Source: Chitinophagaceae bacterium LGM1 (GTDB lineage Bacteria; Bacteroidota; Bacteroidia; Chitinophagales; Chitinophagaceae). From it: a DNA stretch of 64,000 nt. The position numbers were made by a program, and so were the translations under genes. Where the stretch lies: positions 496,001-560,000 of the forward strand of contig CP075895.1 of NCBI GenBank assembly GCA_018604165.1, in the 5' to 3' direction. Numbering within the stretch: the stretch's first letter is position 1; each line of letters begins with the position of its first letter. Positions 1 to 7,529 of the stretch are shown piece after piece. A model generated the notes under the pieces. The model saw only the letters and a program-made list of their open reading frames with translations, was not told where the DNA came from and searched no databases.

Positions 1-1
1 A

Positions 2-136
2 GAAACAATCCGTGGTTTTAACATGATTATGGATGGTGAAGTAGATGAGTATCCGGAAGCTGCGTTCAACCTTGTAGGTACTATTGATGATGCGATAGCT
101 AAGGGTAAGAAATTGATGGAACAAGCGAAGAACTAA
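2..136 (+). CDS. atpD: F1 ATP synthase beta subunit, C-terminal end (partial)
   Basis: Only the last 44 codons are in the window; the rest lies to the left. The residues read [18 protein letters not shown] followed by GTIDDAI and a Lys-rich end, which is the characteristic C-terminus of the catalytic beta subunit of F1-ATPase. Beta carries the catalytic nucleotide sites of the complex on the cytoplasmic face of the membrane. The gene is followed after 63 bp by atpC, the standard atpDC pair. The remaining ATP synthase genes lie about 60 kb away on the opposite strand (60176-64000), so the operon is split as in many Bacteroidota. Identification is secure despite truncation. Confidence 0.93.
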   Translation, partial: ETIRGFNMIMDGEVDEYPEAAFNLVGTIDDAIAKGKKLMEQAKN

Positions 137-152
137 GTCAATCAATTGACTT
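135..152. repeat. Small perfect inverted repeat in the atpD-atpC gap
   Basis: AAGTCAAT and ATTGACTT are separated by two bases and overlap the atpD stop codon. It could form an 8-bp hairpin in the mRNA. No T-run follows, so it is not a convincing terminator; an mRNA-processing or stability role is possible but inferred. Confidence 0.4.
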
Positions 153-170
153 GTTGATTAGTTTTTTGGT

Positions 171-193
171 TTTGAATTTTGACTTTTGAATTT
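171..193 (+). repeat. Dispersed upstream motif, copy 1 (before atpC)
   Basis: The sequence TTTGAATTTTGACTTTTGAA and its following TTT ends 6 bp before the atpC ATG. Near-identical copies end 7 to 8 bp before the start codons of etfA (53841-53862, + strand) and atpH (62377-62398, - strand). All three lie in gaps between co-directional genes of bioenergetic operons. The function is unknown; a translation-enhancing leader or a protein/RNA binding site is a guess. Confidence 0.6.
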
Positions 194-199
194 GCGACA

Positions 200-454
200 A
201 TGCAATTAGATATATTAACACCCGAGCACAAAGTATATAGCGGTAATGTTTATGGCATTCAGCTGCCGGGCATTGAGGGTTCTTTCGAGATACTCGAAAA
301 CCACGCACCCATTATTGCTACATTGGGCAAGGGTAAAATGAAAATACTAAAAGACAAAAACACAACGGAGCAATACGAGATTTCGGGTGGCTTTGTAGAG
401 GTGTTGAATAACAAAGCAAGTGTGCTTATAGAAAGTGCTACTGCATTGGATTAA
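200..454 (+). CDS. atpC: F1 ATP synthase epsilon subunit (short form)
   Basis: An 84-residue protein starting MQLDILTPEHKVYSGNV and containing PGIEGSFEILENHAPIIA, the conserved beta-sandwich of the epsilon subunit. Epsilon is part of the central stalk and couples c-ring rotation to catalysis. The protein ends after the N-terminal domain and lacks the C-terminal helical hairpin used for autoinhibition in longer homologues; short forms are usual in Bacteroidota. ATG at 200 was chosen over an in-frame TTG at 179 because the TTG lies inside the repeated upstream motif and adds seven residues outside the family pattern. It follows atpD and is closed by a hairpin terminator. Confidence 0.93.
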   Translation: MQLDILTPEHKVYSGNVYGIQLPGIEGSFEILENHAPIIATLGKGKMKILKDKNTTEQYEISGGFVEVLNNKASVLIESATALD

Positions 455-477
455 TCAACCTATATGGTATTAACGAT

Positions 478-510
478 AAAAGGATTGACAGGAAACTGTT
501 AATCCTTTTT
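478..510 (+). terminator. Rho-independent terminator after atpDC
   Basis: AAAAGGATT and AATCCTTTT form a 9-bp stem that extends inward through GACA/TGTT (one G-T pair) to a GGAAAC loop, and the stem runs into a T-run. It ends the atpDC transcript. Confidence 0.8.
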
Positions 511-556
511 CATTTGCGACAGGTTTTTACTTTTTAGTTTTTACATTTGAATTATC

Positions 557-1786
557 TTGAACTTACCGTTTTTCATAGCACGCAGATATATGCTCCGCCG
601 CAAAGGAGCATTTTCTTCGTTTATCATCAGGCTGGCAGTTATTGCTACCACCATTAGCGTAGCAACTATGATAATGGCTACTGCCATCGTTACGGGATTT
701 AAGTACGAGGTGCGTGAAAAGTTATTCAGCTTTTGGGGGCATGTACAGGTACAGCCCCATAGCATGAATACCAGCAGTATTATTGCCCCCGAACCCATAA
801 CCAGAAACGCAGAACTGGAAAGAAAAATAAAAGAAACAAAGCATGTAACAAGCATCAATGCTTTTGCCGCCCGTCCTGCCATTATTCATGCAGGTAGTGC
901 TATGGAAGGGGTGCAACTGAAAGGGATAACAGCAGATTATACACTGCCAAGCGGCATTGAGGTACAAGGCAGCAGTATTGATTTTGCCGATACAGCTTAT
1001 GCAAAAGAAATTATGCTATCGGCAAGTATGGCAAGCAGGTTGTATGTGAAAACAGGCGATATGCTGGAATTGTATTTTATAGAGCAAGGCTCTGTTTTTC
1101 CACGCATACGTAGGGTGAAGCTGGCTGGTACATATCATACAGGCATGGAAGAAATAGACAGAGCCTATGCCCTGTGCGACTTGCGTTTGCTGCAACGCAT
1201 CAATGGGTGGGGGGCAGATAAGATAAACGGCTATCAGCTTACTTTAGATGATGATGAAATGGCAGATACGGTGGCTAACCGAATTTATTACAGCTACCTG
1301 CAGCCACCACTTACCACCTATACGATGATGGATATTTTCCCCAACCTGTTTGACTGGCTGAACCTGCAAGACGTAAATACAAGGGTGGTAATAGGCATCA
1401 TGGCAATTGTAGCTATTATCAATCTGGCTGCTGCTTTATTAATATTGATAGTAGAACAAGTGCGTATGGTGGGCATATTGAAAGCGCAAGGAATGGCTAC
1501 AGGGCAGTTGCAGCGCATTTTCCTGTACCATGCGGGCATCATAGCAGGCGTGGGTATAGTAGCAGGCAATATACTAGCGTTGGGTATCTGCTGGTTGCAA
1601 ATGAAAACCGGCTTTATGAAATTGACAGAAGCTAGTTATTCGCTGAAATACGTACCTGTGAAACTGTATTGGTGGCAACCGGCTATTATTAATGCAGCAA
1701 CTATAGTGCTTTGCATACTATGTATGTGGTTGCCATCGTTGTATATTCGCCGTATACAGCCGGCAAGGGTATTGCAATTCAAATAG
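557..1786 (+). CDS. LolC/LolE-type ABC transporter permease
   Basis: A 409-residue inner-membrane protein of the FtsX/MacB-fold permease group. It begins NLPFFIARRYMLRRKG, the usual start of Bacteroidota lipoprotein-release permeases. It has one membrane helix at about residues 22-45, a large periplasmic domain, then three helices near 275-298, 320-345 and 370-393. The motif EQVRMVGILKAQG just after the second helix is the conserved cytoplasmic coupling segment. By family it should work with a LolD-type ATPase, not encoded nearby, to pass lipoproteins towards the outer membrane; the exact substrate is inferred. The start is TTG: the next in-frame codon but two upstream is a stop and no ATG fits the family N-terminus. 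The next gene follows after 1 bp, so they are probably co-transcribed. Confidence 0.82.
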   Translation: MNLPFFIARRYMLRRKGAFSSFIIRLAVIATTISVATMIMATAIVTGFKYEVREKLFSFWGHVQVQPHSMNTSSIIAPEPITRNAELERKIKETKHVTSINAFAARPAIIHAGSAMEGVQLKGITADYTLPSGIEVQGSSIDFADTAYAKEIMLSASMASRLYVKTGDMLELYFIEQGSVFPRIRRVKLAGTYHTGMEEIDRAYALCDLRLLQRINGWGADKINGYQLTLDDDEMADTVANRIYYSYLQPPLTTYTMMDIFPNLFDWLNLQDVNTRVVIGIMAIVAIINLAAALLILIVEQVRMVGILKAQGMATGQLQRIFLYHAGIIAGVGIVAGNILALGICWLQMKTGFMKLTEASYSLKYVPVKLYWWQPAIINAATIVLCILCMWLPSLYIRRIQPARVLQFK

Positions 1787-1787
1787 A

Positions 1788-2729
1788 TTGAACAACAAGC
1801 AACAATATAAAAGCATCTGCGAAGCCAATCCGCAAATACCAGTGTTTCTGCAACATTGGTGGTTGGATGCTGTGTGTAACGATTGGGATGTAGCCATTGC
1901 CATGAACGGCGATAAGGTAGCAGGTGTATGGCCTCATAACAACGAGCAAAAATTAGGTGTGAGCCTCATCCGCACTCCGAAACTAACACCCTATCATAGT
2001 CCGTATGTAATATACCCACCCGACCTGAAATCAGCCAACAAAGATGGTTTTGAACACGAAACCATCACAGAATTACTGAAACAACTACCCGCAACTGATG
2101 TATGGAATATAGCAACCTTGCCTACTCTGAAACAGGCGGGGCTATTTAAAAATGCTGGTTTTGAAATAAGCGCAAAGCAGACTTTTTTGATTGATTTAAC
2201 ACAAGACGAACAAACGCTGTTGGCGAACATGAAAGAAAGCCTGCGCAGAAATATTAAAGCTGCAAGTACTGAGCTTAGTATTGTTCAAGATAATACAGCA
2301 TTGGCAACTCTTTTTGAATACCAACAACATACATTGGAAAAGAAAGATGTAATGCAGGCGTATAGCCTTGCTGATATGCAATGTTTGTTAGCGGCATGTA
2401 TAGCCAACAACAGCGGTGCTATCTATGCTGCAAAACAAGGAACAGATATACTGGCAATTGTTTGGAATGTATGGGATGCAAACGGCAGCTACTATTTGAT
2501 GGGGGCACAAAAGCAAGGTAATGATAACTACAAAGCTATGCCTGCTTTGCTATGGCATTGTATGAAAGAAGCCAAACAAAGAGGCAAGACGCTATTTGAT
2601 TTAGAAGGCAGTATGGATGCAGGCGTAGAAAGATTTTTCAGAGGGTTTGGTGGGCAAAGGGAGCTTTACCTAACACTCAAGAAAAACAATTCAATCATCT
2701 GGAAACTGAAAGAAATGTTGAGGGGTTAG
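1788..2729 (+). CDS. FemAB/GNAT-like acyltransferase
   Basis: A 313-residue soluble protein with the pattern of the FemAB-like GNAT group. It has an N-terminal half with FLQHWWLDAVC, a middle segment MKESLRRNIKAA typical of the region before the acceptor-binding cleft, and a C-terminal half containing YYLMGAQ and LFDLEGSMDAGVERFFRGFG, close to the acetyl-CoA-side motif of these enzymes. Such proteins transfer amino-acyl or acetyl groups to peptidoglycan precursors or surface glycans; the substrate here is not visible. The start is TTG one base after the permease stop, suggesting translational coupling. No transport signal is present. Confidence 0.65.
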   Translation: MNNKQQYKSICEANPQIPVFLQHWWLDAVCNDWDVAIAMNGDKVAGVWPHNNEQKLGVSLIRTPKLTPYHSPYVIYPPDLKSANKDGFEHETITELLKQLPATDVWNIATLPTLKQAGLFKNAGFEISAKQTFLIDLTQDEQTLLANMKESLRRNIKAASTELSIVQDNTALATLFEYQQHTLEKKDVMQAYSLADMQCLLAACIANNSGAIYAAKQGTDILAIVWNVWDANGSYYLMGAQKQGNDNYKAMPALLWHCMKEAKQRGKTLFDLEGSMDAGVERFFRGFGGQRELYLTLKKNNSIIWKLKEMLRG

Positions 2730-2749
2730 TAGGTAATTGATAGCTTATT

Positions 2750-2789
2750 ACAAAATGTCAAATGTGCTCTCCATTCTAAGACATTTTGT
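2750..2789. promoter_or_regulatory. Perfect 10-bp inverted repeat upstream of grpE
   Basis: ACAAAATGTC (2750-2759) is mirrored by GACATTTTGT (2780-2789) with a 20-bp spacer, 33 bp before the grpE -7 box. It does not match CIRCE. Its place before a chaperone operon suggests an operator for heat-shock control, which is inference. Confidence 0.5.
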
Positions 2790-2822
2790 CCCATATTGCA
2801 GCAATGGCAGAGTAATTGAAGC

Positions 2823-2830
2823 TATTTTTG
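2823..2830 (+). promoter_or_regulatory. -7 promoter box (TATTTTTG) of grpE-dnaJ
   Basis: Matches the Bacteroidota TAnnTTTG consensus and lies only 4 nt before the ATG at 2835. Either the grpE message is leaderless or translation starts at the internal ATG at 2859. Confidence 0.6.
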
Positions 2831-2834
2831 CACA

Positions 2835-3461
2835 ATGTTTTTTAAAAAGAAGAAACCAATGAGTGAGCAAACGTCTGAAAAAGAACAGGTAATGAATGAA
2901 AACGCCGACAACCTGTCAGCCTCAATAAATGAAGATGCACTGGCTGCCAGCCTAAATACGGACGACAGTGTAAACGGCATGCAACACCTTGATGATGAAG
3001 TAGGGGAAGAAAGTGAGCTAGAAAAGCTACAGGCAGAATTGGATGAGGCAAAAGATAAGTATATACGATTGGTAGCTGAGTTTGATAACTTCCGTAAGCG
3101 CAACGCCAAAGAACGTATTGAGTTGATACAAACAGCAGGTAAGGATGTGATACAGTCGCTTCTGGATGTACTGGATGATAGCGAGCGTGCGCAAAAACAA
3201 ATGGAAACTTCGGAAGACTTGGTGCAGATAAAAGAAGGTATCAATCTTGTCTTCAACAAACTACAAGCTACGCTGCAACACAAAGGGCTGAAGAAAATGG
3301 ACGCTAAAAATCAAGCGTTTGATGCAGACCTGCACGAGGCTATAACAGAAATACCTGCACCAAACGAAGATATGGTAGGCAAAGTGATAGACGAGGTGCA
3401 GCCAGGTTATTACCTGAACGATAAACTCATCCGTTTTGCCAAAGTGGTGGTAGGGAAATAA
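2835..3461 (+). CDS. grpE: Nucleotide exchange factor GrpE
   Basis: A 208-residue cytoplasmic co-chaperone that releases ADP from DnaK. The first ~60 residues are charged and low-complexity. A long coiled coil follows (about 60-105, with KYIRLVAEFDNFRKRNAKER), which is the GrpE dimerisation helix. The C-terminal beta domain has FDADLHEAITEIP and YYLNDKLIRFAKVVVGK, both family hallmarks. The listed ATG lies 4 nt from a -7 box; the ATG at 2859 (MSEQTSEKEQ) is an alternative that would remove a Lys-rich octapeptide. It sits 25 bp before dnaJ, forming the expected chaperone operon; dnaK is not in the window. Confidence 0.95.
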   Translation: MFFKKKKPMSEQTSEKEQVMNENADNLSASINEDALAASLNTDDSVNGMQHLDDEVGEESELEKLQAELDEAKDKYIRLVAEFDNFRKRNAKERIELIQTAGKDVIQSLLDVLDDSERAQKQMETSEDLVQIKEGINLVFNKLQATLQHKGLKKMDAKNQAFDADLHEAITEIPAPNEDMVGKVIDEVQPGYYLNDKLIRFAKVVVGK

Positions 3462-3486
3462 TTGAAAGTATTACTAAAATAGACTG

Positions 3487-4659
3487 ATGTCAAAAAGAGA
3501 TTATTACGAGGTATTGGGTGTGTCTAAATCTGCCAGCGCAGATGAGATAAAGAAATCGTACCGCAAAATAGCGATGCAATACCACCCCGACCGTAACCCC
3601 GGCGATAAGGCTGCCGAAGAAAAGTTTAAAGAAGCGGCAGAGGCGTATGATGTGCTGAGTAATGCCGATAAAAAAGCACAGTACGACCGCTTTGGCCATG
3701 CGGGTATGGGTGGCGCGGCAAGTGGTGGCTTTGGTGGACAAGGTGGTATGAGGATGGAAGATATCTTCCAAAACTTTGGCGACATCTTTGGCGATGATAT
3801 GTTTGGCAGCTTCTTTGGCGGACAAAGAGGTGGCGGCGGTGGAAGAAGGCAGGGTTCTCGTGGTGCAAACTTGCGTGTGAAACTGAAAATGAGTTTTGCA
3901 GACATTGCCAACGGTGCTAATAAAAAGATAAAGGTTAAAAAATATGTACCCTGCAATACCTGTGCAGGCAGCGGCGCGAAAGATAAAAACGCGGTGCATA
4001 CTTGTGGTACTTGTGGTGGTAACGGACAGGTGCGTAAGGTAACACAGACCTTCTTGGGGCAGATGCAAACGGTAACTACCTGCCCAACCTGCAATGGTGA
4101 GGGTACACAGATAACATCTAAATGCGGAAGTTGTAAAGGTGAAGGACGCGTGTACGGTGAAGAAACCATTACGATGGATATACCTGCAGGTGTGCAGGAT
4201 GGTATGCAACTAAGCATGGGCGGCGCTGGCAATGCAGGTGAACGCGGTGGCCCTAATGGTGATTTGCTGATACTGATAGAAGAAGAGAAGCATCCGCACC
4301 TGAGGCGCAATGATTTGGACGTTATTTACCAACTGCATTTGTCATTCCCTGAAGTGGTATTAGGTACACAGGTAGAAGTGCCAACTATTGACGGTAAAGC
4401 AAAGATTAAGATACCTGCAGGCACACAAAGTGGTAAGATATTCAGGCTGAAAGGCAAGGGTTTCCCTGCATTCCAGTCTTATGAAAAAGGTGACCAGTTG
4501 GTAGAGGTAAACGCATGGTCGCCACAAAACCTGACGGACGAAGAACGTGCCATATTGGAGAAACTGAAAAACGCCAACAACTTCCAGCCGGGGCCCGATG
4601 CCGATAAGATGAAAGAAGACCGCAGTTTTTTTGATAAGATAAAAGACGCATTCAGCTAA
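3487..4659 (+). CDS. dnaJ: Molecular chaperone DnaJ (type A Hsp40)
   Basis: A 390-residue co-chaperone that delivers clients to DnaK and stimulates its ATPase. The J domain is at residues 1-70 with the HPD motif ([10 protein letters not shown]). A Gly/Phe-rich linker runs from about 75 to 130. The zinc-binding domain (about 150-230) has four CxxCxGxG repeats: [24 protein letters not shown] and CGSCKGEG. The C-terminal substrate-binding domains follow with [17 protein letters not shown]. All four zinc repeats are intact, so this is a full-length type A protein. It is co-transcribed with grpE and closed by a bidirectional hairpin. Confidence 0.97.
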   Translation: MSKRDYYEVLGVSKSASADEIKKSYRKIAMQYHPDRNPGDKAAEEKFKEAAEAYDVLSNADKKAQYDRFGHAGMGGAASGGFGGQGGMRMEDIFQNFGDIFGDDMFGSFFGGQRGGGGGRRQGSRGANLRVKLKMSFADIANGANKKIKVKKYVPCNTCAGSGAKDKNAVHTCGTCGGNGQVRKVTQTFLGQMQTVTTCPTCNGEGTQITSKCGSCKGEGRVYGEETITMDIPAGVQDGMQLSMGGAGNAGERGGPNGDLLILIEEEKHPHLRRNDLDVIYQLHLSFPEVVLGTQVEVPTIDGKAKIKIPAGTQSGKIFRLKGKGFPAFQSYEKGDQLVEVNAWSPQNLTDEERAILEKLKNANNFQPGPDADKMKEDRSFFDKIKDAFS

Positions 4660-4666
4660 TAGATAC

Positions 4667-4691
4667 AAAGGGGCTTTCATACAGCCCCTTT
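4667..4691. terminator. Bidirectional terminator between dnaJ and the PqqB-like gene
   Basis: AAAGGGGCT and AGCCCCTTT form a 9-bp stem with a 7-nt loop, with T-rich sequence on both strands. It lies between two convergent genes and can serve both. Confidence 0.82.
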
Positions 4692-4692
4692 A

Positions 4693-5619
4693 TTATTTAT
4701 ATGCCTTGCCTTGCACTGCAATATTGAATTGCTTTATTCTTACACTATCAGCTACTGCCTTATTCCACAGCAGCGGGTTGGTATGGTTGAGGTGGATGAA
4801 TTGAATTTTCGCTTTTACAGTCGCTGCTTCTTTAGCAAATAAATCCATCGTTTCTTTTACAAAGGGGTGGGGTACTTCTTCCATCCGCCTGCCAGGTAGT
4901 TCGGCTTCGTTATAGAATGTAGCATCAATAAAAGCATAGTCAACCGCACGTACTTCATCTATGATGTTTTTATCCCACTTCTGCCATTTATCTATATCGG
5001 GTATAAATAAGTAACGCTTACCCGATGTAGTAATTTTATAACCTACTGTTTCCGAAAATTCATCTCGATGTGGTACAACATAAGGTGTGATGCTGATGCC
5101 ACTTGCGGGTATTATGTTCTTTTCTTTTTCCAATGGGTAGATGCTGATATTGTTGAGCTTTACCAACTGGCTCCACGGGCCGTTAGTTTCCAGATACTGC
5201 TTCATGGTTGGCATGGCATATACAGTAATGCCTTTTGCACCCAACGCTTCTCTTCCCAATTGCATCAACCCTGTATAATGCCCTATGTGTGCATGGGTAA
5301 TGAATATGCCAACGGGTAGGTAATTGTAAGCGTTATTGGTAATGTTTTTGAAATACTGTAATTGCTCTTTAATGTCGGGAGTCGCCTCAAACAGCCACCA
5401 CTTGTGGTTTTCAGGGTCAACCAATGCAAGGCTTACAATGTATTGCTTATTAGTTGTGTTAACCCACGCTTTTGTGCAACAGGTTTTCTTACAGCCTATA
5501 TGCGGGTAGCCGCCATCTTGCGCAACACCCAATACAATAACATACGGGCTTTGTGCATGGCAGCAAAACACAGCTAACACCAATACAACGGTCAGTATTT
5601 TCTTTACAGCCCACATCAT
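4693..5619 (-). CDS. PqqB-like MBL-fold metallo-hydrolase
   Basis: A 308-residue protein with a cleavable signal peptide (residues 1-22, ending CCHAQ), so it is probably periplasmic. It then has VIVLGVAQDGGYPHIGC, the PqqB-type opening strand with a Cys cluster (CKKTCC), and the metal-binding motif HAHIGHYTG. VPHRDEFSETVGY and the late HLNHTNPLLW supply further ligands expected in the metallo-beta-lactamase fold. PqqB proper acts in pyrroloquinoline quinone biosynthesis, but no other pqq gene is present and PqqB is normally cytoplasmic, so a different hydrolytic role is likely. The start overlaps the acs stop codon by four bases (ATGA), so the two are probably co-translated. Confidence 0.75.
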   Translation of the reverse strand: MMWAVKKILTVVLVLAVFCCHAQSPYVIVLGVAQDGGYPHIGCKKTCCTKAWVNTTNKQYIVSLALVDPENHKWWLFEATPDIKEQLQYFKNITNNAYNYLPVGIFITHAHIGHYTGLMQLGREALGAKGITVYAMPTMKQYLETNGPWSQLVKLNNISIYPLEKEKNIIPASGISITPYVVPHRDEFSETVGYKITTSGKRYLFIPDIDKWQKWDKNIIDEVRAVDYAFIDATFYNEAELPGRRMEEVPHPFVKETMDLFAKEAATVKAKIQFIHLNHTNPLLWNKAVADSVRIKQFNIAVQGKAYK

Positions 5620-7529
5620 ATCCTGCCTGCTTTTATTTCTTCTACTACGTTGGGGTCTAATAAAGTGGTAGTATCACCCAAGTTGTTGGTTTCACCCTCA
5701 GCTATCTTGCGTAGTATGCGCCGCATTATTTTGCCGCTACGCGTTTTAGGTAGCCCGCTAACGAATTGTATTTTATCGGGCTTGGCAATAGCTCCTATAA
5801 TACGTGCAACTGTCTGTGCTATATCTTGTCTGGTAAGGTTGTCATCATCGTGTGTATTGGTACAAATAACAAAAGCGTAAATACCCTGTCCTTTAATATC
5901 GTGCGGATATCCCACCACAGCACTTTCCACAACACCCGTGTGCATATTAATGGCATTCTCTACTTCTGCTGTACCTATGCGATGCCCGCTAACATTCAGT
6001 ACATCATCTACCCGACCTGTTATTCTGTAATTACCGTCAGCATCTCTATAACACCCATCGCCCGTAAAATATAAGTTAGGATATGTAGCAAAATAATTAG
6101 TACGGCAACGTTCGTGGTCGCCATAGGTTGTGCGAATGATGGAAGGCCAAGGATGTTTGATACATAGATTGCCACTCACATCATTGCCTGTTATCTCTTT
6201 GCCGTTTTCATCAACCAATACTGGCTGTATGCCTGGCAAGGGTAGTGTAGCATATGCAGGTTTTGCAGGTGTAATGTCCGCCATGTTCGAAATCATAATG
6301 CCACCAGTTTCCGTTTGCCACCAAGTATCTACAATCGGGCAACGGCCTTTACCGATGTTGTCATTAAACCAATGCCATGCTTCTTCATTAATCGGTTCGC
6401 CAACAGACCCCAACACTTTCAGGCTGCTCAGGTCTTTACCTTGTAGTGGCTCTATTCCAAAACTCATCAGGCTACGGATGGCTGTTGGGGCGGTGTATAG
6501 GATATTCACTTTGTGTTTGTCAACAATATCCCAAAACCTTCCGGCATCCGGCCAAGTAGGTATACCCTCAAACATCAAGGTAGTAGCACCAACACACAAG
6601 GGGCCATAGAGGATATAGCTATGCCCTGTTATCCAGCCAATATCAGCCGTACAGAAATGAATATCTCCTTGCTGGTACTGAAACACATTGACAAATGAAT
6701 AAGCAGCATACACCATATAACCACCACAACTATGTACTACGCCTTTTGGCTTGCCTGTAGAACCTGATGTATAGAGTATAAACAAAGGGTCTTCACTATC
6801 CATTTCGGTTGCTAACCCATCAATATTACCGGATGCTGCTACTTTATCTACTTCATCCTGCCACCATACATCCCTGCCTTTTATCATGCTGACAGGTGTA
6901 TGTGTATGAAAGTGTACTATGACTTTTTCTACAAAAGGACATTGCACCAACGCATCGTCTATTACTTCTTTCAGTGGTATTTGTTTAGCCCCCCGTTTGG
7001 CACCATCGCATGTTACAATATACTTAGCCTGTGCATCCTGCAAGCGGTCTGCTATGCTCTGTGCGCTAAAACCACCGAAAATAACGGAGTGTATAGCACC
7101 AATCCTTGCACAGGCAAGCACGGCTATAGCCAGTTCGGGTACCATACCCATGTATATACAAACCCTGTCGCCTTTTTGTACACCGTTGTTTTTCAGTACT
7201 TGAGCAAATTGTACTACTTCTTGATGCAGTTCTTTATATGTCAGTATTCGGTTAGGTTCATCGGGGTTGTTGGGTTCCCATATCAGCGCGGGTTTATCAC
7301 CAAGCGTATCAAGATGCCTATCGAGGCAGTTTTCAGTTATATTCAGCTTGCCACCCAGAAACCATTTTACATCAGGTTGCGTAAAGTTCCATTCCAGCAC
7401 CTTGTCCCAAGGCTTACGCCAAAGGAAAGATGAAGCAACCACTTCCCAAAACGCTTCCGGATTTTCAATACTCTGCTTGTATGCTGCATCGTATTGCGCT
7501 CGAGATGTTATTTGAAATGGGTAAGACAT
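5616..7529 (-). CDS. acs: Acetyl-CoA synthetase (acetate-CoA ligase)
   Basis: A 637-residue AMP-forming ligase converting acetate, ATP and CoA to acetyl-CoA in the cytoplasm. It has the phosphate-binding loop YTSGSTGKPKGVVHS, the TWWQTETGG motif, YFTGDGCYRDADG, the hinge region ITGRVDDVLNVSGHR, and near the C-terminus PKTRSGKIMRRILRK, which contains the catalytic lysine regulated by acetylation in this family. The length is typical. It starts one base into the stop codon of the upstream membrane protein gene (TAATG) and overlaps the downstream MBL gene by four bases, so the three form a tight operon. Pairing acs with a GT-C-like protein is unusual and no functional link is evident. Confidence 0.97.
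   Translation of the reverse strand: MSYPFQITSRAQYDAAYKQSIENPEAFWEVVASSFLWRKPWDKVLEWNFTQPDVKWFLGGKLNITENCLDRHLDTLGDKPALIWEPNNPDEPNRILTYKELHQEVVQFAQVLKNNGVQKGDRVCIYMGMVPELAIAVLACARIGAIHSVIFGGFSAQSIADRLQDAQAKYIVTCDGAKRGAKQIPLKEVIDDALVQCPFVEKVIVHFHTHTPVSMIKGRDVWWQDEVDKVAASGNIDGLATEMDSEDPLFILYTSGSTGKPKGVVHSCGGYMVYAAYSFVNVFQYQQGDIHFCTADIGWITGHSYILYGPLCVGATTLMFEGIPTWPDAGRFWDIVDKHKVNILYTAPTAIRSLMSFGIEPLQGKDLSSLKVLGSVGEPINEEAWHWFNDNIGKGRCPIVDTWWQTETGGIMISNMADITPAKPAYATLPLPGIQPVLVDENGKEITGNDVSGNLCIKHPWPSIIRTTYGDHERCRTNYFATYPNLYFTGDGCYRDADGNYRITGRVDDVLNVSGHRIGTAEVENAINMHTGVVESAVVGYPHDIKGQGIYAFVICTNTHDDDNLTRQDIAQTVARIIGAIAKPDKIQFVSGLPKTRSGKIMRRILRKIAEGETNNLGDTTTLLDPNVVEEIKAGRI

Noticed and set aside
3490-4310. 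Long antisense open frames across dnaJ (239 and 268 codons)
   Set aside because: They are mirror frames of a clearly recognised gene, rich in Cys and Phe from its Gly/Phe and zinc-finger codons, with no family resemblance.
4693-5619. Calling the MBL gene pqqB
   Set aside because: No other pqq gene is nearby and the protein carries a signal peptide, unlike authentic PqqB, so only PqqB-like is justified.
6900-7433. Plus-strand 177-codon frame inside acs
   Set aside because: Antisense to conserved acetyl-CoA synthetase sequence; aromatic- and Cys-rich composition typical of a shadow frame.
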